Source of the DNA: JBMNKL01 sp050952225
Lineage (GTDB): Bacteria > Bacillota > Clostridia > Acetivibrionales > DTU013
Assembly (NCBI GenBank): GCA_050952225.1
Contig: JBMNKL010000001.1
Coordinates: 496,001-560,000 of the forward strand
Direction: 5' to 3'
DNA: 64,000 bases
Positions 17,894-27,683 of this stretch are shown here, piece by piece. Made by a program: the position numbers and the translations under genes. How positions within the stretch are numbered: position 1 is the stretch's first letter; every line of letters begins with the position of its first letter. The notes below the pieces were generated by a model. That model was not told the origin of the DNA, made no database searches, and was given only the letters and a program-made list of their open reading frames with translations.

Positions 17894-20173
17894 ATGAACC
17901 TGGAGCAAGTGCTGGATTATTTCAAATCCTCGGAAAAAATAATGAGGAATGTTACCTCGTGGGTGGAACTGCCCGCCAGGGAACCGGTATACGCGGAATT
18001 TCCGGATTTTTTGGATAGCCGTATCAGGGAGGCGCTTCAAAGGAGAGGCGTAAGGCAGCTTTACTCTCACCAGGCTTCTGCCATCCAGGCTGTACGTGAG
18101 GGCGAAAACGTGGTGGTTGTGACGCCCACGGCTTCAGGTAAAACCCTGTGCTATAACGTGCCGGTGCTGGATGCGATCCTGAAGGACGAAGAGTCCAGGG
18201 CGCTTTTCCTGTTTCCCACCAAGGCGCTGTCGCAGGACCAGGTGTCGGAGCTCCATGAACTGATCACGGAAGCGGGCGTGGACGTAAAAACATACACCTA
18301 TGACGGAGATACATCGCAAACAGCCAGGAAGGCCATCAGGCAGGCAGGACACATTGTCGTTACAAACCCTGACATGCTGCACAGCGGCATCCTGCCCCAC
18401 CACACAAAGTGGGTGAAGCTTTTTGAAAACCTCAAGTTTGTTGTAATCGACGAAATCCATCATTACAGGGGCGTATTCGGAAGCCACCTGGCGAATGTTA
18501 TCAGGAGGCTTGCAAGAATATGCAGGTTTTATGGTTCAAACCCCCGTTTTATCTGCTGTTCCGCCACTATTGCCAACCCCGTCGAGCTTGCTTCAAGAAT
18601 TATCGGCAAGGACGTAAAGCTTATCGATAACAACGGCGCGCCCTCGTCAAAAAAGCACATTATTTTCTATAACCCTCCGGTGGTCAATAAAGAGCTTGGC
18701 ATCAGGAGGAGCAACATGCTGGAGACCGAGGGGCTTGCGAGGACGCTTATACGCAACGGCGTTCAAACTATCGTGTTTACCAGGAGCAGGCTGAGCGTGG
18801 AGGTGCTGGTTACCTACCTCAGGGAAATGTTCAGTGGAAGCGGGGACGGAGAGAAGAAGGTGCGAGGTTACAGGGGAGGATATCTCCCGGGGCTGCGGCG
18901 CGAGATAGAGAGAGGCTTGAGGGAAGGGAGCATAACAGGCGTAGTGTCGACTAACGCGCTTGAACTGGGGATCGATATTGGGGCGCTGGAAGCATGCGTT
19001 ATCTGCGGCTACCCGGGCACCATAGCCAGCACCTGGCAGCAGGCCGGGCGCGCAGGACGCAGGAGTGGTGTTTCTGCCGCTTTTCTTGTAGCGAGCAGCA
19101 GTCCTCTCGACCAGTACATTATAAACAACCCGGAATATTTCTTCGGCAAAAGCCCGGAGAACGGGATGATAAACCCGGACAACCTTGTTATCCTTTACAA
19201 CCACATGAAATGCGCCGCTTTTGAGCTTCCGTTCGAAGACGGCGAAAAATTCGGAGTGGAGACTACGGAGGAAATTTTATCATACATGGAAGAGGCACGG
19301 CTGGTACGACACGTGGGCAACAGGTGGCACTGGATGTCCGACGCGTTTCCTGCCGAGAATATAAGCCTTAGGAGCGCGTCAAACGAAAATATCATTATTA
19401 TAGATATAACTGAGCCGAAGCCAGTCGTCATCGGTGAGGTGGACAGGTTCAGCGCGCCGATGCTGCTTCACGAGGAAGCGATTTATATGCACGAGAGCGT
19501 GCAGTACCAGGTGGAAGAGCTGGACTTTGACGATAAGAAGGCTTACGTGCGCAGGGTGAATGTCGATTACTATACGGACGCAAACCTTGCCGTAGACCTG
19601 AAAGTACTGGATGTTTTCAGGGAGGGCGACGACGGGCGCGTGCATAAGAGCAGTGGTGAGGTATCGGTTACTTCACTGGTAACGATGTTTAAGAAAATAA
19701 AGCTACACACCCATGAGAATATTGGTTCAGGCCCCGTAACGCTGCCCGAGCTTGAGATGCATACAACGGCGTACTGGGTGAGCCTGCCCGGGGAAGTACC
19801 CGGTATGTCCCAGTCGGATGTGCAGAACGGTCTTCTCGGCATTTCAAATGTCCTGGCAAATGCGGCACCGATTTACCTTATGTGCGACCCGAGGGACATA
19901 CGGGTGGTGCACCAGGTCCGGGCCCCGTTCACGCAGCGACCGACGGTGTACATTTACGACAATTACCCGGGAGGCGTCGGGTTTAGCGATAAACTGTACG
20001 AGCTTCACGGTGAGCTTTTTAAGACGGCGACGGACATGATCGGGCAATGCGGCTGCAGCAGTGGGTGCCCGTCATGTGTAGGGCCGCTGAATGAATTTAC
20101 GGGGACGGATAATCCGAAGGAGTTGACGCTAAAGCTTATGAGGGCAGCCAGCGGGATGAGCCGGGAAGGATAA
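17894..20173 (+). CDS. mrfA: DEAD/DEAH-box helicase MrfA (YprA-like)
   Basis: 759 residues from ATG 17894 behind GGAGGG. SF2 helicase: Q motif region LYSHQASAIQ, Walker A TPTASGKT (residues 77-84), DEIHHYRG, SATIANP; second RecA domain with FTRSRLSVEVL, STNALELGIDIG and QQAGRAGRR. The C-terminal DUF1998-type domain ends in the zinc-binding CGCSSGCPSC. Bacillus MrfA acts with the nuclease MrfB to repair mitomycin C-type adducts and crosslinks outside UvrABC. mrfB follows 59 bp downstream. The LexA-like box at 17862 suggests damage induction. Confidence 0.92.
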   Translation: MNLEQVLDYFKSSEKIMRNVTSWVELPAREPVYAEFPDFLDSRIREALQRRGVRQLYSHQASAIQAVREGENVVVVTPTASGKTLCYNVPVLDAILKDEESRALFLFPTKALSQDQVSELHELITEAGVDVKTYTYDGDTSQTARKAIRQAGHIVVTNPDMLHSGILPHHTKWVKLFENLKFVVIDEIHHYRGVFGSHLANVIRRLARICRFYGSNPRFICCSATIANPVELASRIIGKDVKLIDNNGAPSSKKHIIFYNPPVVNKELGIRRSNMLETEGLARTLIRNGVQTIVFTRSRLSVEVLVTYLREMFSGSGDGEKKVRGYRGGYLPGLRREIERGLREGSITGVVSTNALELGIDIGALEACVICGYPGTIASTWQQAGRAGRRSGVSAAFLVASSSPLDQYIINNPEYFFGKSPENGMINPDNLVILYNHMKCAAFELPFEDGEKFGVETTEEILSYMEEARLVRHVGNRWHWMSDAFPAENISLRSASNENIIIIDITEPKPVVIGEVDRFSAPMLLHEEAIYMHESVQYQVEELDFDDKKAYVRRVNVDYYTDANLAVDLKVLDVFREGDDGRVHKSSGEVSVTSLVTMFKKIKLHTHENIGSGPVTLPELEMHTTAYWVSLPGEVPGMSQSDVQNGLLGISNVLANAAPIYLMCDPRDIRVVHQVRAPFTQRPTVYIYDNYPGGVGFSDKLYELHGELFKTATDMIGQCGCSSGCPSCVGPLNEFTGTDNPKELTLKLMRAASGMSREG

Positions 20174-20232
20174 GCCGGCGCGTCGGGCTGGGACAGGGTA
20201 TTGCGTGACATATCGGATAGGAGTTTGTCCAG

Positions 20233-21468
20233 ATGGATTTGAGAAGCAAACTTCAACTATATAAAGAGAGCGCGAGCCGTGCGCCATTACCACGGGCGCG
20301 GCATGGCGAGCGGGATATGGACGTGCTTGTGCCCGGTACCGTGCTGGAAAACGAGCATGGCACATGCTATGTTATTGAAAATAAGTACCCGCTGTCGTAC
20401 CTGTACGGGGGATGCAGCATCGGGGATGCGCTGGATATCGGGGAAGATACTGTCGCCACGCTGGGAGGAGCCGGCTGCAAGGCGGTGCGGCCAGAAAAAC
20501 TGCTTTACCTTGATACGGAGACGACAGGCCTTTCCGGCGGCGCCGGTACGGTGGCTTTCCTGGTTGGTGCCGGTTTCTTCGAAAAGGAGGCTTTTGTTAT
20601 CCGGCAGTATTTTATGCGGGACTATGATGAAGAAGCTGCAATGCTGCAGGAATTGCAGCAGCTTTTTGCTGAATGCCAGGGGTTTGTGACATTCAACGGA
20701 AAAGCGTTCGACATGAATTTACTGCAAAGCAGGTTCATATCCAACCGCTTTAAGCCTTTCTTCAAAGATATGCCCAACCTGGACCTGCTTTACCCGGCGC
20801 GTAGAACCTGGGGATTGAAGCTGGAAAGCTGCAGGCTTGTCTCCCTTGAGGAGAACATACTTGGCGAAACCAGGAGCGGCGATATACCGGGGGAGCTGAT
20901 CCCTGCCGTATATTTCAAATACCTCGACGACAGGGACGCAAGCGAAATCAAGAGGGTTGTAAAGCATAATGAGCAGGATATCCTTTCGATGGTCTCACTT
21001 CTTTGCAGGCTGGCGGAGATGATAGCAAACCCGATTTCGGAGACCGACGGCGGCTTTGAGCTTCTCGGCATGAGCAGGCTTTTTGAAGCTGACGGGAGAA
21101 TTGACGACATGCTTGAATGCCTTGAAGCCTTAACGGCATCAGAGCATTTCAACATCCGCATGAACGCTGTGAAACGCCTGACAAGGGTGTACAAGAGAAA
21201 CGGAAGATATGACCGCGCGCTGGAGCATTGGAAGGCTGTCGAAGCCGAAAACCCGGGTTTCGAATGCTTCCACCTGGTAGAGTTGGCCAAGTATTACGAA
21301 CATAAGGCAAAAGACTATAACATGGCTTTGCACGCGACAAACAAGGCCATGGAAAGCTGTATCCGCGCGGGATTTGCAGGCGGCAGGCAATTGGAAGAAT
21401 TGAGGAAGCGCAAGGACAGGCTGATAAAAAAGCTAAACCGCAGTGGCGCCTTGAGCCGGGAATCCTGA
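20233..21468 (+). CDS. mrfB: Exonuclease MrfB (YprB-like), DEDD family, with TPR-like tail
   Basis: 411 residues. The ribonuclease H-like core shows the DEDD metal ligands: YLDTETTGLSGG (exo I, residues about 96-107), FVTFNGKAFDMNLL (exo II) and VKHNEQDILSMVSLL (exo III). The C-terminal third is helical (ALEHWKAVEAENPGF and similar repeats), matching the TPR part of YprB. It is a cytosolic 3'-5' exonuclease acting with helicase MrfA. A stretch of about 45 residues before the core is poorly conserved. Same operon as mrfA. Confidence 0.9.
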   Translation: MDLRSKLQLYKESASRAPLPRARHGERDMDVLVPGTVLENEHGTCYVIENKYPLSYLYGGCSIGDALDIGEDTVATLGGAGCKAVRPEKLLYLDTETTGLSGGAGTVAFLVGAGFFEKEAFVIRQYFMRDYDEEAAMLQELQQLFAECQGFVTFNGKAFDMNLLQSRFISNRFKPFFKDMPNLDLLYPARRTWGLKLESCRLVSLEENILGETRSGDIPGELIPAVYFKYLDDRDASEIKRVVKHNEQDILSMVSLLCRLAEMIANPISETDGGFELLGMSRLFEADGRIDDMLECLEALTASEHFNIRMNAVKRLTRVYKRNGRYDRALEHWKAVEAENPGFECFHLVELAKYYEHKAKDYNMALHATNKAMESCIRAGFAGGRQLEELRKRKDRLIKKLNRSGALSRES

Positions 21469-21571
21469 ACGAAACCCCTGCAAAGAAATCGAAATGAAAT
21501 TGGCATTTAACTGTCATATTAATTTATTCCTCTAATAAAAATTAACAAGAGAATTTACTTGGAGCAATCAT

Positions 21572-23116
21572 GTGCGAAAATCTTTTATAAGCGGCGTGGT
21601 GATACTTGCGGCGGCAGGATTGGTAGCCAGGCTTTTTGGATTTTTTTCAAGGATTTACCTGTCAAATCTCGCAGGGGCTGAAGGAATCGGGCTTTATGAA
21701 CTGGTGTTGCCGGTATATACCGCGGTTGTGCTTACCATAACTTCGGGAATTATCATTGCGGTATCAAAAATGGTCGCCGAGCAGAACGCGCGGCGAAACC
21801 GGTTTGAAACGGGAAGGATTACAATGTGCGCCCTGGCGCTTGTTACCGCTGCCGGTGCGCTTGTTTCCCTGTTTATTTTTGCAAATGCAGGTGTAATCAG
21901 CAAGTACGTTCTGGGTGATGCGAGGACCCGTAATGCGCTTTTGGTCCTTGCGGTATGCTTGCCGGCAGTCGTCGCCGGAGCTGCCCTGAAGGGGTATTTT
22001 TACGGTATGCAGCTAGTTATGCCTGCTGCATTTTCACAGGTAGCCGAGCAGGCAGTAAAACTTAGCGTATTGATTGCCCTGTCGAAAGGAGTTGCTGAAA
22101 GCGGGGCGGAGTACGCATGCTCCATTGCCACGCTGGCGGCGCTGTTGGGCGAGATGGCAAACCTTGCTGTCCTCTCGGTTGTTTTTGCTATAAGACAAAA
22201 GCGTATTTCCAGGGAAAGAGGCGTTGGAAAGCCCCAAAGGAAAAGAAAAATCATTGCCTGCCTGCTGAAGTCGGCGGTTCCTGTTTCGGCAAACAGGCTG
22301 GTTGTTTCGACCCTGTCGGCAGCCGAGCTTATCCTTATACCCGTAATGCTTGCGGCCGGCGGGCTTGACGGCAAGAGCAGCATGGAAATGTTCGGCCGGC
22401 TGACCGGCATGGCGATGCCGCTTATAATGTTTCCCTCGCTGGTCACAAATTCGCTGGCCACTTCGCTAGTGCCGGCAATCTCCGAATCGGTAACGCTCAG
22501 AAACCGGAAATCTGTCGGTTACCAGGTTTCGAAGGCCATACAAGCTACGTTTATCCTCGGAATATTTTTCTCCTCGTTGTTTCTATGTTATCCGGATGAC
22601 ATTGGTTCGCTTATCTACAGGCGCGAGAGTATCGGGGATCTTTTATTTATGCTGTCTTTTTCATGTGCGTTTGTCTACTTGCAGCAGACAATGGCAGGCA
22701 TTATGAACGGCCTGGGCAAGCAGGGCGTTCTCCTGGTAAATACCGTTATCGGACTGTCGATGAGAATAGGGGCTATTTATTTCCTGGTGCCAGTCATGGG
22801 TGTCAAAGGTTATATCATCGGTTTTATCATTAGCCTGGTAGTAGCTGAAATCCTCAATCTTTCAGCAATTCACAAGATAACCGGAATGGTGTTTGACTTG
22901 CGGAACTGGCTGATTAAACCGGGGCTTGTTGGATTCGTAGTAGTCATTACGGGTAAATGCATTCGTTGGCTTTTTGATATGTTTCACGTTGGGGCGCCGC
23001 TGGCCACGTTATTATCATTGTCTGCAAGCGCGATGACAGCAGCCTTTCTAATGGTGACAGCCGGCGTTTTGAAGCCGCAGGAAATTCTAAGAACAGCCGG
23101 TTTAAAAAAAGGCTGA
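21572..23116 (+). CDS. spoVB: SpoVB-type flippase of the MOP/MATE superfamily
   Basis: 514 residues from GTG 21572 with GGAG upstream. About 14 membrane helices; the N-terminus FISGVVILAAAGLVARLFGF and the loop LAGAEGIGLYELVLPVYT are typical of SpoVB/polysaccharide-type transporters. It probably flips lipid-linked precursors in spore cortex or envelope synthesis. Paralogues are common in clostridia, so SpoVB function is inferred from overall likeness. It is followed by a strong regulatory region belonging to hsp20. Confidence 0.82.
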   Translation: MRKSFISGVVILAAAGLVARLFGFFSRIYLSNLAGAEGIGLYELVLPVYTAVVLTITSGIIIAVSKMVAEQNARRNRFETGRITMCALALVTAAGALVSLFIFANAGVISKYVLGDARTRNALLVLAVCLPAVVAGAALKGYFYGMQLVMPAAFSQVAEQAVKLSVLIALSKGVAESGAEYACSIATLAALLGEMANLAVLSVVFAIRQKRISRERGVGKPQRKRKIIACLLKSAVPVSANRLVVSTLSAAELILIPVMLAAGGLDGKSSMEMFGRLTGMAMPLIMFPSLVTNSLATSLVPAISESVTLRNRKSVGYQVSKAIQATFILGIFFSSLFLCYPDDIGSLIYRRESIGDLLFMLSFSCAFVYLQQTMAGIMNGLGKQGVLLVNTVIGLSMRIGAIYFLVPVMGVKGYIIGFIISLVVAEILNLSAIHKITGMVFDLRNWLIKPGLVGFVVVITGKCIRWLFDMFHVGAPLATLLSLSASAMTAAFLMVTAGVLKPQEILRTAGLKKG

Positions 23117-23180
23117 AATTTCGAGAAAAACTGAAAGATCTGCATGTATTTCACAATAATGACTTTACGCGGGATTAAAT

Positions 23181-23197
23181 GGTCAAAGATAGTCAAA
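23181..23197 (+). promoter_or_regulatory. CtsR operator 1
   Basis: GGTCAAAGATAGTCAAA matches the CtsR heptad direct repeat (RGTCAAA-N3-RGTCAAA). It lies upstream of the -35 element. Confidence 0.85.
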
Positions 23198-23205
23198 ATC
23201 AAACA

Positions 23206-23234
23206 TTGCTACATAGGCAATAATGGTTTACAAT
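23206..23234 (+). promoter_or_regulatory. Sigma-A promoter of hsp20
   Basis: TTGCTA (23206-23211), exactly 17 bp, TACAAT (23229-23234), lying between the two CtsR boxes. Confidence 0.7.
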
Positions 23235-23242
23235 AAAGCCAA

Positions 23243-23259
23243 GGTCAAAGAAAGTCAAA
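23243..23259 (+). promoter_or_regulatory. CtsR operator 2
   Basis: GGTCAAAGAAAGTCAAA, a second full CtsR heptad repeat, covering the predicted transcription start. Confidence 0.87.
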
Positions 23260-23341
23260 GACAAACATTAAGTAACACGTACGAATGCTGACTTGATTAT
23301 CCTGGAAATAGTATGAATTTAAAATTGCGGAGGTGTTGTGT

Positions 23342-23794
23342 ATGTTCGGATTGGTTCCATTTAGAAGAAAGGTAAATGATTTGGCTGCGAGGAGGGACTT
23401 CTTTGATTTGGAGAATTTCTTTGAGGACTTCTGGAGCTGGCCGTTTACGACAGGATTCGTTGCTGCGCCGCACCCGATCAAGGCGGATATAAAGGAGACA
23501 GACAAAGAGTACATCATAGAGGCTGACCTTCCGGGTGTAAGAAAAGAAGACATCAGGCTGGAGCTGAAAAACGACGTGCTTACAATCGGAGTAGAACATA
23601 ATGAACAGATTGACGAGAAGAGGGAGAATTACATCAGGAAAGAGAGAAGGTACGGGTCATATTGCAGGAGTTTCCGGGTTGACGGCGTAAAGCATGAAAA
23701 TGTTAAGGCAAAATACAATGACGGAGTGCTTACCGTGCATTTGCCCAAGACGGAAGAGGATAAACCGAAGACACACAGGATAGACATCAACTGA
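23342..23794 (+). CDS. Hsp20/alpha-crystallin family small heat-shock protein
   Basis: 150 residues. ATG 23342 follows GGAGGTG by 7 bp; an in-frame GTG at 23333 overlaps that site. The alpha-crystallin domain covers about residues 40-140 (IKADIKETDKEYIIEADLPG, RKERRYGSYCRSFRVDG, AKYNDGVLTVHLPK). ATP-independent holdase chaperone. The two CtsR operators around its promoter show repression by CtsR and heat induction. Single-gene unit. Confidence 0.95.
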   Translation: MFGLVPFRRKVNDLAARRDFFDLENFFEDFWSWPFTTGFVAAPHPIKADIKETDKEYIIEADLPGVRKEDIRLELKNDVLTIGVEHNEQIDEKRENYIRKERRYGSYCRSFRVDGVKHENVKAKYNDGVLTVHLPKTEEDKPKTHRIDIN

Positions 23795-23942
23795 TAAGCC
23801 CTGTCTTAGAAAGCTACAGATGAGAACCAACTTATTATACTCAATATATATCCTCTTTTCGTTAATAGCTTTGACATCAGTGCGCTTTGATAAAGTACCG
23901 GCATATGTAAAAATCCAAAGAGACAGGGCTTTTAAATAGAAT

Positions 23943-23975
23943 GAAGCTGCTTTAGGGCAGCTTCTTTATTTTATT
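23943..23975. terminator. Bidirectional terminator between hsp20 and the O-antigen ligase gene
   Basis: GAAGCTGC, a 6-nt loop, GCAGCTTC, then a T-rich tract on the plus strand. A further long-range pair AAGCCCTGTCTT (23797) / AGACAGGGCTTTT (23921) encloses the whole intergenic region. Confidence 0.65.
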
Positions 23976-25440
23976 GTCTTATTCCGGCAGGTACGTTCGT
24001 GCCTTCGAATGCGGTTTCATTTTGTTCTTTTCTTGCCAGGTTAAGCGCTGCATACAGTATTGCCGCTATAATCCAGAACAGCAGGAGGATTCTTTTGAAA
24101 AACCATACATGCTCGACAAATCCGATTACAAGGAGGCCTGATATGGCGGCCAGTGATGCTGCCAGTATGTTGTTTAAGCCGGCATTTCCTTTTTCGCGCA
24201 TTGCGGTAAAAGTATTTTTAAGCATTCTCACCAACATGGCCAGAAAACTCAAAACACCAAGCAATCCCGTTTCAAGCCACAACTGTATGTAAAAAATGTG
24301 TGTGTGCGCCACTACTGACAAGCCGGGAACTTTATACCTGTTAAATATCAGGTTTACCGCATTATTGCCAAGCCCGACCCCCGTAACCCAATAATCCCTT
24401 AACACGGATACGGCGGTATCGAATATTTTCTTTCTGAATTCCAGGGAGGAATCGTTCGGGTTGAATATGGTCAGTATCCTGTTATAGATGGGAGCGGGCA
24501 AAAATGGCAGCGCGACCAGGCCGATAATCATAAATACGGGCACGAGCCTTATATTCCAGAAAAGCAAAAATACAAGCACGGATATGGCAAACGCGCCCCA
24601 GGCCGCCCTGGAACCGGTTTTTAACAGTACTAGAACCATGGGTAACATCAAAAGTGCCCACAGGATTTTCTTCAGCCAGGTTTTTTCGTTTATGATAAGT
24701 GCGAAAAAAAAAGGTATCGTCATAACCAGGAATTCGCCGTAAACGTTGGCGTTGCCCATTGTAGAATACACCCTCCCGCCGAGGTCCTGGCTTAGCGCCA
24801 GGTCTGTTTCAAGGGGGTTTACCGGGATGCCGACAATTTTCCACTGGTAAATGCCATAAATCGCCGTCAGAAAAGCAGCAGCCGAAATCATTTTTATAAA
24901 CGTGTCCAGCTGCTTTGCGGAGTTAATTGAGCTTACAGTAACTACAAGAGTTAAAAAGCATATGAAGTAAAAGATGATGAAACTCAGGCTTTCGGATAAA
25001 AACATCGATGTCGCTCCCGCCATGAATACGACCAGGAAAAACAACACGGCGGAGTGGTCCGCTGCAGCCAGGTTAAAGCCGTCCCCGGCAGACGTCATTG
25101 TTTTTAACAGGAAAACGGCAAAGAGCAGGATGGTCAGGTATACGCTATATTCGTTGTGCCACAGGTGATGGGGGACCAGCATGGTCACGGCCAGGCACAA
25201 TCCGACCATGATGTGCATCTTATCGGCCAGGTATTCCATGACTTTTATAAAAAAGCTGCCGTCAAATGCATGCTTCCATTTTGCAAACAAACGATTAAGG
25301 AAACTATAGAGAGCATTGAACAGGAAATTCAAAACAGAGAAAAATATGCTTTCGTTCCAGGAATCCCGCGAATAATCCGGGCTGGCGAAGTAGTTTAATA
25401 TTCTGCTGTTATTTACCGCGTTTTTTAAGAAATTTGCCAT
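23971..25440 (-). CDS. O-antigen ligase/polymerase (Wzy/WaaL-like) membrane protein
   Basis: 489 residues; AGGTGG lies before ATG 25440. About 11-12 membrane helices. The periplasm-facing loop has the family pattern YSTMGNANVYGEFLVMTIPF, KTGSRAAWGAFAISVLVFLL, and later TGVGLGNNAVNLIF with a conserved His in SVVAHTHIFYIQLWLETG. Enzymes of this fold join lipid-linked glycans to each other or to an acceptor outside the membrane. It is the last gene of a minus-strand group GT4, DUF4330, DUF4330, ligase, so it probably polymerises or attaches a surface polysaccharide. Confidence 0.85.
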   Translation of the reverse strand: MANFLKNAVNNSRILNYFASPDYSRDSWNESIFFSVLNFLFNALYSFLNRLFAKWKHAFDGSFFIKVMEYLADKMHIMVGLCLAVTMLVPHHLWHNEYSVYLTILLFAVFLLKTMTSAGDGFNLAAADHSAVLFFLVVFMAGATSMFLSESLSFIIFYFICFLTLVVTVSSINSAKQLDTFIKMISAAAFLTAIYGIYQWKIVGIPVNPLETDLALSQDLGGRVYSTMGNANVYGEFLVMTIPFFFALIINEKTWLKKILWALLMLPMVLVLLKTGSRAAWGAFAISVLVFLLFWNIRLVPVFMIIGLVALPFLPAPIYNRILTIFNPNDSSLEFRKKIFDTAVSVLRDYWVTGVGLGNNAVNLIFNRYKVPGLSVVAHTHIFYIQLWLETGLLGVLSFLAMLVRMLKNTFTAMREKGNAGLNNILAASLAAISGLLVIGFVEHVWFFKRILLLFWIIAAILYAALNLARKEQNETAFEGTNVPAGIRQ

Positions 25441-25468
25441 ATGTCCACCTGTCTATTTATTCACCTTA

Positions 25469-25942
25469 CTATTCAGCCTTGGCAATCTTAGATATTCTTC
25501 CGTCTTTCAGCGTGCATTTTCCGACATTAAGCGTTACCGTCAGGCCCACGTGATATACCGAGTTTCCTATGGTTACGCCGTTTTTGCCGATTATGCCCTC
25601 GGCTTCCATTGTCAACACCAGCGAAGAGTACCCTTCCCTGCTGGAAGATACGAGCTGCCCGTCGTCCCCGCTGCTCCAGAAGATCGAATCACCGGTGGTG
25701 ATTTCCGTTACCTTGCCGAAGCTGGAATTTTGGACTGATTCTATCACCGGGTCTCCTGTTTTTATTGCCTTGACAATATTATCTTGAACGTTTTCCATGT
25801 AAAAGGAAACCAGTATTTTTTCCTTGGGAGTTACCGGAGCGGCTACGCTTGCCTTTGAAAATTTGTACACCGTCCCGGCGATGCATACAAGCAGAATTAT
25901 GATGATTACCAGGTCTATCCACGTAAATTTCCTTTTTGCCAT
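25469..25942 (-). CDS. DUF4330 protein A
   Basis: 157 residues; GAGGAGG before ATG 25942. One N-terminal helix (WIDLVIIIILLVCIAGTVYKF) anchors an extracytoplasmic beta-rich domain with VQNSSFGKVTEITTGDSIFW and YSSLVLTMEAEGIIGKNGVT. DUF4330 has no settled function; it is found beside polysaccharide-assembly genes in clostridia. It begins one base after the stop of its paralogue, so the two are translationally coupled and may form a heteromer. Confidence 0.8.
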   Translation of the reverse strand: MAKRKFTWIDLVIIIILLVCIAGTVYKFSKASVAAPVTPKEKILVSFYMENVQDNIVKAIKTGDPVIESVQNSSFGKVTEITTGDSIFWSSGDDGQLVSSSREGYSSLVLTMEAEGIIGKNGVTIGNSVYHVGLTVTLNVGKCTLKDGRISKIAKAE

Positions 25943-25943
25943 G

Positions 25944-26441
25944 TCAATCCTCCTCGACTTTAACAGCGTCGTAAATCCTGCACCATATTACGGAGGTGCC
26001 GAACCTGACATTTAGAGCCTGCCCGATATAAAACCTTGAACCGCCTGTTATTATGCCGTTTGAATCGAGCAGGGCATTCGCCTCGGTTGTTATAAATACG
26101 GATGAATACCCCGCTTTCGTGGATTTTACCTGTTTCCCGTCTTTATCCACTCCCCAGGAAACAGACTTGTCCGATTTTATATCGACTACATTACCCAGGT
26201 TCGCGTTTTTGAGAGAATCGCTTGCAGGGTCGCCGATTTTTATATTTTCAACCGTGAATGTGCTGACTTCTTCCTGGTAAAAGGTTATCCTGATTTTTTC
26301 GGTGTTTACCGTTACCGCCTGTTTTGGCGAAAATATCCCCAGCCTTGCGGCTGCAAACAGCAGGACCGCCAGCAATACTATAACGATTATTATATCAATT
26401 ATACTGATTTTGCCAAACAGCTTGCCGTTTTTTATAATCAT
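25944..26441 (-). CDS. DUF4330 protein B (paralogue of A)
   Basis: 165 residues. The start at 26441 (MIIKNGKLFGK) is chosen because AAGGAAG lies about 9 bp upstream; an ATG 48 bp further up would add a Cys-rich peptide and lacks a site. N-terminal helix IIDIIIVIVLLAVLLFAAA, then a domain parallel to protein A (LKNANLGNVVDIKSDKSVSW, YSSVFITTEANALLDSNGII). Tandem duplication within the polysaccharide gene group. Function unknown. Confidence 0.8.
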   Translation of the reverse strand: MIIKNGKLFGKISIIDIIIVIVLLAVLLFAAARLGIFSPKQAVTVNTEKIRITFYQEEVSTFTVENIKIGDPASDSLKNANLGNVVDIKSDKSVSWGVDKDGKQVKSTKAGYSSVFITTEANALLDSNGIITGGSRFYIGQALNVRFGTSVIWCRIYDAVKVEED

Positions 26442-26578
26442 AAAAGAATCACTTCCTTTGCATCCTTTGCAAGAGCCCTGTATTGTCACGCAATAAGTTT
26501 TTTATACGCTTTTCGCAGGGCGATAAGGCAGTTTGGCCGGCGGTTCCGCGCATACATGGCTTTGCTGCCCGTGTAACC

Positions 26579-27683
26579 CTAATGTTTATATAAATTATAA
26601 GTTTCTTCGGCTGCTTTATCAAGGCAAAAGTGTTCCCTGATAATCCTGGATCCGTTTTCCACGTATAGGTTTCTCAATTCCTTTTCCCGGGCCAGCTTGG
26701 CGAGGCTTTCGGCCAATGCCTTTTTGTCGCCGTAATTTATCAATATGCCGTTTTCAAAGCGGCTATTTACAATTTCCGCCGCACCGCCGCTGTCCGTGGA
26801 TATTACGGGAATACCCGCCGCCATGGCTTCCAGTATCGATATGCCCAGCGACTCGCTTTTCGAGTGGGAAATAAAAATATCGGAGCTTTTCAGTAAGTTT
26901 TTAATATCATCGATATAGCCGGTAAATATGATGTCGTTTTGCAGCCCAAGCGCCCCGGCCTTTTTCACTATTTCCCCGCGCAATTCACCGTCGCCTGCCA
27001 GGACGAACCTGAATTTGCCCGATGCGACGCCGAGCTCTTCCATATGTTCTTTAAAGTAACCTATGGCGTCGATGAAAAATTCATGCCCTTTTTCCTCGGA
27101 GAACCTTGCAATCGATGTTACCAGTATTTCATCCGCGGAAATGCCATGCTCCTTCCTGAAAGTGGGCGTGACCGGAATGCTCCATTCTTCAAGGTCTATC
27201 CCGGTATATATCAACTCGACCTTGCCGGGATTGATCCCTTCGCTGATAAGCTGCTCCCTCACGCTGTTGCTGACGGCGATAATTTTACTGTTAAACCTGG
27301 TAAAAAAGCGGTTTGCGGCGATGACCCGCTTCGTGTTTTTAAAAAGCATATGCCTGGTATTGATGATCTTTACCTTGTTTCCAAGTATTTTTGAAAGGAC
27401 GGCGATATAGTTTTCCCTCAAAAAATGCGTATGAACCACGTCTATCGACAGCCTGGCGCACAATGCCTTAAGCCCGGCGGCTGCCCTGATATCAAGCGGA
27501 TTTCTCATTTCTAACCTTAGCAGGTCAATCCCGCTTCTTCGAAAAGCTCCCTTCCGCCGCCTTCCTCCGAATACGCGGATAAAACCTGCATAGCCTGTTG
27601 TGGAGCTTTTTTGCCAGCAGGCATATGTATTTTTCGGACCCGCCGCGGCCGAGGTGGTTAATCAGGTGCAGAATATTCAGCAT
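26579..27683 (-). CDS. Glycosyltransferase family 4 (frameshifted near N-terminus)
   Basis: ATG 27683 (GGAAGG upstream) opens MLNILHLINHLGRGGSEKYI, the nucleotide-sugar GT-B N-terminus with a G-rich loop. The frame then shifts at least twice between about 27,600 and 27,530: the piece AYSEEGGGRELFEEAG is readable in a second frame and DLLRLEMRNPLDI in a third, which stays open to 26579. The C-terminal domain has ARFSEEKGHEFFIDAIGYF, LAGDGELRGEIVKKAG and the E-x7-E motif in SKSESLGISILEAMAAGIPV. Retaining glycosyltransferase of surface-glycan synthesis. One break fits a missing G in a G-run. Confidence 0.8.
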
